Assembly (NCBI GenBank): GCA_028708005.1
Contig: JAQVZV010000011.1
Span: 1 to 11,797 of the forward strand
Direction: 5' to 3'
DNA length: 11,797 bases
DNA from: Bacilli bacterium
GTDB lineage: Bacteria; Bacillota_I; Bacilli_A; RF39; UBA660
Position numbers and translations under genes: made by a program. Below the pieces are notes generated by a model. That model saw only the letters and a program-made list of their open reading frames with translations, had not been told where the DNA came from and searched no databases. Below are positions 7,629-11,797 of the stretch, one piece after another (the stretch's first letter is position 1; each line of letters begins with the position of its first letter).

Positions 7629-8117
7629 ATGAATAGGATTGACAAAATAAACTATTACTTAGATATTGCAGAAGCGGTATCAGAAAGAGGAACATGTATT
7701 AGAAGAAATTGGGGTGCGGTGATTGTTAAGAATGACGAAATACTTTCGACCGGTTATGTTGGCGCACCAAGAGGAAGAAAAAATTGTTGTGATCTAAAAT
7801 ATTGTACGAGAGAAAAATTAAATATACCACGTGGGGAAAGATATGAATTATGTCGTAGTGTTCATGCTGAACAGAATGCTATTATAAGTGCGAGTCGTAA
7901 AGAAATGATTGGATCAACCCTTTATTTAGTAGGCAAAAACTATAGTGATGGAGAGTATATAGAAAAAGCCATGTCTTGTGCCATGTGTAAAAGAATGATT
8001 ATTAATGCTGGGATTCAACAAGTAATAGCAAGAAATACAAAAACTGAATATACGGTAGTTGATGTTGAAAGTTTTATTGAGAACGACGAAAGTATAGAAG
8101 GCGTAAGAGGGTATTAA
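7629..8117 (+). CDS. Deoxycytidylate (dCMP) deaminase family protein
   Basis: Zinc-dependent cytidine/deoxycytidylate deaminase of 162 residues; dCMP deaminases make dUMP, the precursor for thymidylate synthesis. The zinc and catalytic residues are visible as HAE (H79, E81) in RSVHAEQNAI and C117/C120 in SCAMC; the usual proline before the first Cys is Ser here. A Cys-rich insert (NCCDLKYC, 52-59), common in the dCMP deaminase/ComEB group, could bind a second zinc. A strong ribosome site (TGGAGGT) precedes ATG 7629. It is a monocistronic gene with its own promoter and terminator. ComEB is the Bacillus member of the family, but nothing here links it to competence, so no symbol is given. An RNA- or free-nucleoside substrate is less likely. 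Confidence 0.9.
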   Translation: MNRIDKINYYLDIAEAVSERGTCIRRNWGAVIVKNDEILSTGYVGAPRGRKNCCDLKYCTREKLNIPRGERYELCRSVHAEQNAIISASRKEMIGSTLYLVGKNYSDGEYIEKAMSCAMCKRMIINAGIQQVIARNTKTEYTVVDVESFIENDESIEGVRGY

Positions 8118-8146
8118 AAATAGAAATGTAGTCATTTCTATTTTTT
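8116..8146 (+). terminator. Intrinsic terminator after the dCMP deaminase gene
   Basis: A perfect 13-bp stem (8116-8128 with 8133-8145), loop TAGT, ending in six T residues (8141-8146). It begins inside the stop codon. Confidence 0.9.
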
Positions 8147-8185
8147 ATTAGGAAGTAAAATCAAAAACGACAAAAGCACCCCAAA

Positions 8186-8204
8186 TTGGCAAAAATTGAC
8201 AAAA
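8186..8204 (+). repeat. Two 9-bp direct repeats, 10-bp period
   Basis: TTGGCAAAA (8186-8194) and TTGACAAAA (8196-8204) are one helical turn apart; a related GACAAAAG also occurs at 8169-8176 and 8198-8205. They lie 24 bp upstream of the extended -10 of the next operon and may be a regulator site, or may be chance in AT-rich DNA. Confidence 0.35.
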
Positions 8205-8227
8205 GATGGTTAACTTTATTGCAAATA

Positions 8228-8236
8228 TGATATAAT
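8228..8236 (+). promoter_or_regulatory. Extended -10 promoter of the accessory operon
   Basis: TGATATAAT: a TGn extension followed by a perfect TATAAT (8231-8236). The -35 region at 17-bp spacing is GGTTAA, a poor match, so promoter activity would rely on the extended -10. It leaves a leader of about 70 bases before ATG 8313. Confidence 0.65.
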
Positions 8237-8312
8237 TATAACAATTACAATAAAAACTTTTTATTAAAAAAGCAAGGAAATGGAAAGTACAATCAAGATA
8301 TAGGAGTTTAGA

Positions 8313-8825
8313 ATGAGTAAAGGTATAAATTTATCGGATTTAAAATGTGAACATTTAGACATTAATTTAGATAGATATGTTGAGTTTAGAGATTGTGTAA
8401 AAGAAAGTATAAATTATCCCGAATGGCTTGGTGATTTTACAAAGGAAGAATTATCAGATATGTTAAAAAACAATTGTAAAATATGGATTTATTATCTAAA
8501 TGAAATGCCTGTTTGTTCGATGATGTTTATTCCATCATCAGAAAAAACAATAACTAAATTTGAATTAAAATTAAATTATAAAGTTGTTGCTAGCTATGGC
8601 CCAATGTTTGTAAGTCCTAAATTTTTAGGAAATGGTTTACAGTATCAAATGTTAAAAGAATTAGATGATTTTTCTATTAAGAATAATTATGAATATGCAA
8701 TCGCAACTATTCATCCAAGTAATATTTATTCTGTTGTTAATTTATTAAAAGATGATTTTAAGGTAGTTAGTCAAAAAGAATTTAAAAGAGGAATTAGAAA
8801 TATTTATTTTAAAAAATTAAATTAA
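8313..8825 (+). CDS. GNAT-family N-acetyltransferase
   Basis: Predicted acetyl-CoA-dependent N-acetyltransferase, 170 residues, soluble. The C-terminal half has the GNAT layout: a strand ending in YGPMFVSPKFL, an acetyl-CoA loop approximating x-x-G-x-G in FLGNGLQ (104-110), a helix, a strand (YAIATIHPSN, 128-137), and the helix-strand NLLKDDFKVV that usually carries the 'K-x-GF' sequence in this family. The N-terminal third (1-60) is unlike any subfamily I recognise. AGGAG lies 6 bases before ATG 8313. It is the first gene of a four-gene run of small accessory genes. The substrate is unknown; GNATs in such settings range from drug or toxin acetylation to protein modification. Confidence 0.75.
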   Translation: MSKGINLSDLKCEHLDINLDRYVEFRDCVKESINYPEWLGDFTKEELSDMLKNNCKIWIYYLNEMPVCSMMFIPSSEKTITKFELKLNYKVVASYGPMFVSPKFLGNGLQYQMLKELDDFSIKNNYEYAIATIHPSNIYSVVNLLKDDFKVVSQKEFKRGIRNIYFKKLN

Positions 8826-8839
8826 ATATTTGTGTGGTA

Positions 8840-8845
8840 AAGGAG
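8840..8845 (+). promoter_or_regulatory. Ribosome binding site without a matching start codon
   Basis: AAGGAG stands at the place expected for the pyrophosphatase-like gene, but no ATG, GTG or TTG follows in that frame within the usual 5-10 bases; the nearest in-frame candidate is ATT at 8847, only one base away. Confidence 0.5.
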
Positions 8846-8915
8846 CATTAAAGAAGTAATCATTAAAATAGATAAACAAATTGGAACAAAACATCCTAAA
8901 TGGGGATTTGTTTAT

Positions 8916-9122
8916 ATGGTTAATTATGGTTATGCCCCAAATACCAAAAGTGATGATGGAGAAGAATGTGCAGCTTATTTACTTGGAGAGTTTAAAGAAG
9001 TAGAAGAATATACTGGTAAATGTATTGCAATATTTCATAGAACAAATGATAGTGATGACAAACTTGTAATAGTGCCAAACAATAAAAATTATACTAATGA
9101 ACAAATAAGGGTATTGACTTAA
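8916..9122 (+). CDS. Small inorganic-pyrophosphatase-like protein, 5' end damaged or non-canonical start
   Basis: The product resembles small pyrophosphatase-fold proteins of Firmicutes (pattern HP-x-Y-x-DM-x-YPVNYGY ... DGEEQDAYILG ... EEFTGK-x-IAIIHR), here as VNYGYAP, DGEECAAYLLG, EEYTGKCIAIFHR and DDKLVIVP. Homology begins upstream of ATG 8916: the same frame is open back to TAA 8838 and encodes VIIKIDKQIGTKHPKWGF, matching the family N-terminus. The natural gene therefore spans about 8847-9122 (some 90 residues), but no ordinary start codon exists there. ATG 8916 has a GGGGA 9 bases upstream and would yield 68 residues lacking the first strand. The acidic residue expected in the DAY position is Ala, removing a probable metal ligand. 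Either an AUU-started gene or a decaying one; pyrophosphatase activity is doubtful. Family recall is from memory. Confidence 0.6.
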   Translation: MVNYGYAPNTKSDDGEECAAYLLGEFKEVEEYTGKCIAIFHRTNDSDDKLVIVPNNKNYTNEQIRVLT

Positions 9123-9164
9123 TTTCAAGAAAGGTTTTTCGAGTCAGATATATGGAGGTAGTGT

Positions 9165-9752
9165 ATGAATTATATAGGTTCAAAAAAATTAGAAACAGAA
9201 AATCTAATATTAAGGTCTACTGAAGAAAAAGATCTAAAAGTGTTATGGGAAATCTTATGTGATGTAGATGTGTCAAAATACTATTTAGTTGGTAAATTTA
9301 ATCTTGATTGGGAAAAAGAAAAAGAGTGGCAATACAAAAAGTTAGCAAGAGCAGGTAATCAAGATGTTTTTCAATGGTCAATCATCTTAAAATCAACAAA
9401 TGAATGTATTGGTCAAATAAGTTGCCAGAAAAGTTATGACACAAATGGCAATTTGCAGGATGATAATATTCGTGATGTAGGTTGGTTTTTAAACTCAAAT
9501 TATCATAATTTCGGATTTGGAACTGAAGCTGCAAAAGCCATGTTAAATTATATGTTTAATGAAGTAGGCATTGATAGAATAGAAACTTCATCAGCAGTTG
9601 ATAATTTGGCGTCTTGGAAACTCATGGAAAAGTTGGGGTTTATTAGATATACGGAAAAAACTCATAAAACAAAATATACTTTTTTAATTGAAGAAGTGGA
9701 TTGTTACAGTTATAGAATTACTAAAGAGGAGTATTTAAGTAAGAGGAGGTAG
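9165..9752 (+). CDS. GNAT-family N-acetyltransferase, RimJ/RimL-like
   Basis: Predicted acetyltransferase of 195 residues. The start TENLILRSTEEKDL (11-24) is the RimJ/RimL-type opening (T-x-RL-x-LR-x-x-x-x-x-D). The acetyl-CoA loop is NFGFGTEAAKAML (115-127, for RG-x-G-x-E-A), and NLASWKLMEKLGFIR (147-161) is the typical N-x-x-S-x-x-x-x-EK-x-GF helix-strand. RimJ/RimL proteins acetylate ribosomal protein N-termini, but most homologues have other or unknown targets, including small toxic molecules. GGAGGT lies 5 bases before ATG 9165. The 42-base gap from the pyrophosphatase-like gene shows no promoter or terminator, so it probably belongs to the same operon. The downstream 63-residue gene starts 2 bases after its stop and its AGGAGG site lies inside the last codons. 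Confidence 0.88.
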   Translation: MNYIGSKKLETENLILRSTEEKDLKVLWEILCDVDVSKYYLVGKFNLDWEKEKEWQYKKLARAGNQDVFQWSIILKSTNECIGQISCQKSYDTNGNLQDDNIRDVGWFLNSNYHNFGFGTEAAKAMLNYMFNEVGIDRIETSSAVDNLASWKLMEKLGFIRYTEKTHKTKYTFLIEEVDCYSYRITKEEYLSKRR

Positions 9753-9754
9753 TA

Positions 9755-9946
9755 ATGAAGTATGATGATTTATTATGTTCTCATAAAAAACACGGAACAA
9801 GTGAAGAGCATATTTTGATTAGAAACGGATATACTGACATTTTAGAAAATGTAGTAATCGCTCCGTGGTGGACACATAATATGTTTGATAATGTTGATAT
9901 ATTAGCAAAAGATATGATTATTAAAGCAATTATTAAACAATATTAA
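9755..9946 (+). CDS. Hypothetical protein, 63 residues
   Basis: I do not recognise this protein. It is soluble-looking, with His-rich segments (HKKHG at 10-14, EEH at 17-19), a hydrophobic-aromatic core NVVIAPWWTHNMFDN (32-46), and a C-terminal helix-like stretch (LAKDMIIKAIIKQY). A strong AGGAGG site (9744-9749) lies 5 bases upstream of ATG 9755, inside the end of the GNAT gene, and the two genes are 2 bases apart, so translation is probably coupled. That context supports a real gene. It could also be the N-terminal remnant of a longer protein, since it ends abruptly before the operon terminator. Confidence 0.6.
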   Translation: MKYDDLLCSHKKHGTSEEHILIRNGYTDILENVVIAPWWTHNMFDNVDILAKDMIIKAIIKQY

Positions 9947-9990
9947 CAAATAAAAAAACTTATAATTTGTCGTTTGGATATATGATTTTA

Positions 9991-10017
9991 GGAGTGGTTA
10001 TTTGCCACTTCTTTTTT
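9991..10017 (+). terminator. Intrinsic terminator of the accessory operon
   Basis: A 7-bp stem with one G-U pair (9991-9997 with 10005-10011), 7-base loop, then six T residues (10012-10017). It lies inside an upstream extension of the second PBP reading frame, which argues against starting that gene at 9967. Confidence 0.75.
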
Positions 10018-10067
10018 AATTTTATGAAAATTCTTATATTTTTTGCTACCCAATCATATAAATTATT

Positions 10068-10074
10068 GAGGTGG
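10068..10074 (+). promoter_or_regulatory. Ribosome binding site that fixes the second PBP start
   Basis: GAGGTGG lies 6 bases before ATG 10081. The longer frame beginning TTG 9967 runs through the terminator and has no comparable site. Confidence 0.7.
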
Positions 10075-10080
10075 ACACTC

Positions 10081-11139
10081 ATGTTTTATAAAACCATTCA
10101 TACTCGTATAAAGGTGGTTATTGTTGGTTGTATTGTTATTTTGATTGCTATTGTTATCAGAGTCTTTTTTATTCAATTAGTAGATTATAAGAAATTAAAT
10201 AAATTAGCTAATGATCTTTGGAATCGTAATCTTCCTATTGAAGCAGATAGGGGGCTTATTTTTGACCGGAATGGGGTAGTTTTAGCAGATAATATTACAA
10301 CTACAAGTCTTATTATTGTGCCTAATCAAATTAAGGATAAAGAGGCCGTTAGTAAGGCTTTAAGTGAGATTTTAAAAACAGATTATCAAGAAATATACAG
10401 ACATGTTACTAAAAGGGTATCAATTGAAAGAATTCATCCTGAAGGACGCCGATTAGATTATGAAACAGCAGATAAAATTAATAGTCTCAATTTTGATGGT
10501 GTTTATCTTTTAAAGGAGGCTAAAAGAAATTATGTCCATGATGATTATATGTCTCATGTAATAGGTTTTGTAGGGATTGATAATCAAGGACTAAGTGGAT
10601 TGGAGTTACAATATGATAATTATTTAAAGGGTGAAAATGGCTCTATAAAATATTATTCTGATGCTAAGGGTCAACGTCTTCAAATGGCAGAAATATATCA
10701 AAAACCCCAAAGTGGTATTAATATGATGTTGACGATTGATCACCACATTCAAGTTTCGGTTGAAAGGGAATTAGATAATGTCGTTGCAAAATATCGTCCA
10801 GATAGTGCGTTAGCTATTGTTATGAATCCTAACAATGGTGAAATTTTAGCTATGTCTTCAAGACCTAATTTTTCACCATCTAATTATAAAAGGTATACGG
10901 TTGAAGAAATTAACCGTAATTTACCAATATGGGCAACTTATGAGCCTGGTTCTACATTTAAAATAATTACTATTGCATCTGCTGTTCAAGAAGGAAAAAT
11001 TGATTTAGATAAAGATATGTTTTTTGATCCTGGGTATGTAAGAGTCGAGAATGCTAGAATTAGATGTTGGAAAGCAGGGGGACATGGTTCACAAACATTT
11101 TTGCAGGTGGTTGAAAATTCGTGCAACCTTGGCTGTTAG
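10081..11139 (+). pseudogene. SpoVD-like class B penicillin-binding protein, truncated within the transpeptidase domain
   Basis: Class B PBP related to Bacillus SpoVD/PBP2B; an intact one would be a membrane-anchored D,D-transpeptidase of about 580-650 residues. Only 352 are encoded: a TM anchor (about 11-34), the pedestal opening LPIEADRGLIFDRNG (51-65), HVIGFVG (159-165), TID-HHIQ (218-224), the catalytic STFK (S291, K294) in YEPGSTFK, and the SxN motif SCN (347-349) in FLQVVENSCN. A TAG follows two codons later and none of the three frames stays open, so the KTG motif and the rest of the fold are absent. Loss by deletion or rearrangement is more likely than one frameshift. In Bacillus spoVD directly follows pbpB; here the two PBP genes are 4.2 kb apart. 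An activity for the fragment is unlikely. Confidence 0.88.
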
Positions 11140-11452
11140 CAAAGAATACTTTTTAGTTTAACGATAAAAGGGCAAATGTTGGGCACATTAATAATATAGT
11201 TGAAGTAGAACACGTCTGCACTATAAAGACTAGAAAAGAAAAAGATATTGTTTCTATATAAATTTTATATTATGGTTTATTGGTAGAAATTATATTTCAA
11301 TAAAATTGCTAGTTCTAAATAACTTTAGTGATTTTGAGAACAGATTTGAATTGATGAATACAATTAGCAATGCACCGTTTACCAAGAAACATAATGTGAA
11401 TAATTATAATGACTTTCTATATTGTAAAAAGGTAACTGCAGATAGTTATGTT

Positions 11453-11480
11453 AAGATGCTAGTTAATAAATTAGCATCTT
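11453..11480. repeat. Hairpin, 10-bp arms
   Basis: Arms 11453-11462 and 11471-11480 pair over 10 bp (one G-U) round an 8-base loop. No T-run follows, so it is not a convincing terminator. Confidence 0.5.
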
Positions 11481-11499
11481 ATTTAGTTTAAAAATATAG

Positions 11500-11528
11500 A
11501 AAAATAACTCTCTTTAAAAGTTATTTTC
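11500..11528 (+). terminator. Possible intrinsic terminator
   Basis: Perfect 10-bp arms (11500-11509 and 11519-11528), 9-base loop. The right arm ends in TTTTC followed by TTATTA, a weak T-tract, and no gene clearly ends before it. Confidence 0.4.
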
Positions 11529-11540
11529 TTATTACAGCAA

Positions 11541-11797
11541 ATGCCTATACTAGTACATCTGATAAATAAATGTAAGCAAAAATGCTGTTTTGTGTCACCG
11601 AAATGTAAGAAAACAGGGACGAAAATCGTATAAAACTCCTAAAAAAATGCAAGAAATGTAGGGTTATAATACATAGTCATCCAAACCAACATACCGAAAG
11701 TGAATATGAGTTGTTAAAACATGTAAGAAAACATTACCAATGTGATGGTCTGGCAGAAGTGTATGTTCAAGCTTTAAAACGAGGATACAAACGAAGT
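11541..11797 (+). mobile_element. Transposase remnant, rve/DDE type (IS3/IS481-like), frame-broken and cut by the window end
   Basis: The frame open from 11609 to the window end encodes CKKC, then HPNQHTESE, YELLKHVRK, CDGLAEVYVQ and LKRGYKRS, which matches from memory the helix-turn-helix region ahead of the catalytic core in integrase-type transposases of Clostridia and relatives. The upstream part lies in other frames: 11541-11633 gives PKCKKTGTKIV, which looks like half of a zinc ribbon whose partner would be the CKKC in the next frame, with the first Cys of CPKC changed to Ser. Joining them needs a shift near the T/A-rich 11630-11647, so the copy is probably dead. No start codon with ribosome site and no clear terminal inverted repeat are visible. 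The DDE core, if present, lies beyond the window. Confidence 0.6.

Larger units (their letters stand above)
11140..11540. other. Gene-poor stretch between the broken PBP and the transposase remnant
   Basis: About 400 bases without a gene I can support. All frames on both strands are short; a 61-codon frame (TTG 11306 to 11491) has no ribosome site and no recognisable product. Nothing resembles the missing part of the PBP. Two hairpins lie at its right end. It may be decayed DNA left by the event that removed the 3' part of the PBP gene. Confidence 0.6.

Noticed and set aside
7926..8135. Minus-strand frame over the end of the dCMP deaminase gene
   Set aside because: Would begin inside the terminator hairpin and mirrors the real gene.
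8196..8201. TTGACA as the -35 of the accessory operon promoter
   Set aside because: It is 29 bp from the TATAAT at 8231, too far for a normal spacer, and no -10 stands at 16-18 bp.
9967..10080. 38-codon extension of the second PBP from TTG 9967
   Set aside because: It runs through an intrinsic terminator and lacks a ribosome site; the SpoVD-like N-terminus begins at ATG 10081.
11121..11135. Group II intron 5' end (GTGCA) interrupting the PBP gene
   Set aside because: The bases encode the conserved SCN motif, the sequence is not GTGYG, and no intron domains or reverse transcriptase follow.
11132..11161. Simple frameshift in the second PBP
   Set aside because: The alternative frames close within about ten codons and do not resume family similarity.
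11306..11491. 61-codon frame starting with TTG
   Set aside because: No ribosome site, no recognisable motif, lies in a decayed region, and the last codons overlap a hairpin. It may be a chance frame.
1..11797. CRISPR arrays, tRNA or rRNA genes, riboswitches, toxin-antitoxin or defence operons
   Set aside because: I looked for regular long repeats, cloverleaf-like sequence and known signature proteins and saw none.

Overview
The window (about 30% GC by eye, AT-rich genes with strong AGGAGG-type Shine-Dalgarno sites and intrinsic terminators) comes from a low-GC Gram-positive bacterium of the Bacilli/Erysipelotrichia/RF39-like kind. PolC-type DNA polymerase III, an mraZ-rsmH-ftsL-ftsI order and a PASTA-bearing division penicillin-binding protein (PBP) all point that way. 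Tryptophan is encoded by TGG. All twelve intact stops are TAA or TAG, none TGA. I cannot name a genus.

Layout. (1) 2-1924: the 3' half of polC, closed by an intrinsic terminator (1953-1981). (2) 2017-7014: a five-gene operon, mraZ-rsmH-ftsL-ftsI-acyltransferase. It starts from a consensus-like promoter overlapped by four GTGG boxes spaced exactly 10 bp, the expected MraZ operator, and ends at a terminator shared with the convergent gene. This is the start of a dcw (division and cell wall) cluster. MraZ would repress it, RsmH methylates 16S rRNA, FtsL and FtsI act at the septum, and the membrane acyltransferase may modify a cell-surface polymer. (3) 7023-8145: a divergent pair, a HAD-type phosphatase resembling 5'-nucleotidases (minus) and a dCMP-deaminase-family protein (plus), both plausibly in deoxynucleotide metabolism. 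(4) 8228-10017: a run of small accessory genes (GNAT, a pyrophosphatase-like protein with a damaged 5' end, a second GNAT, a 63-residue orphan) from one extended -10 promoter to one terminator. (5) 10081-11139: a second, SpoVD-like PBP that stops right after its SxN motif and lacks the rest of the transpeptidase domain. (6) 11140-11797: gene-poor sequence with two hairpins, then a frame-broken transposase of the rve/DDE (IS3/IS481-like) type running off the window.

Interpretation. In Bacillus the division PBP gene (pbpB) is followed directly by spoVD and then murE-mraY-murD. Here about 4.2 kb of unrelated genes sit between the two PBP genes, the second PBP gene is broken, and insertion-sequence remains lie beyond it. 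This looks like a dcw cluster split and eroded by accessory and mobile DNA. I see no clear novel defence or biosynthetic system. The most useful points are the four-box MraZ operator, the acyltransferase inside the dcw operon, the PBP truncated at its active site, and the pyrophosphatase-like gene without a proper start codon.
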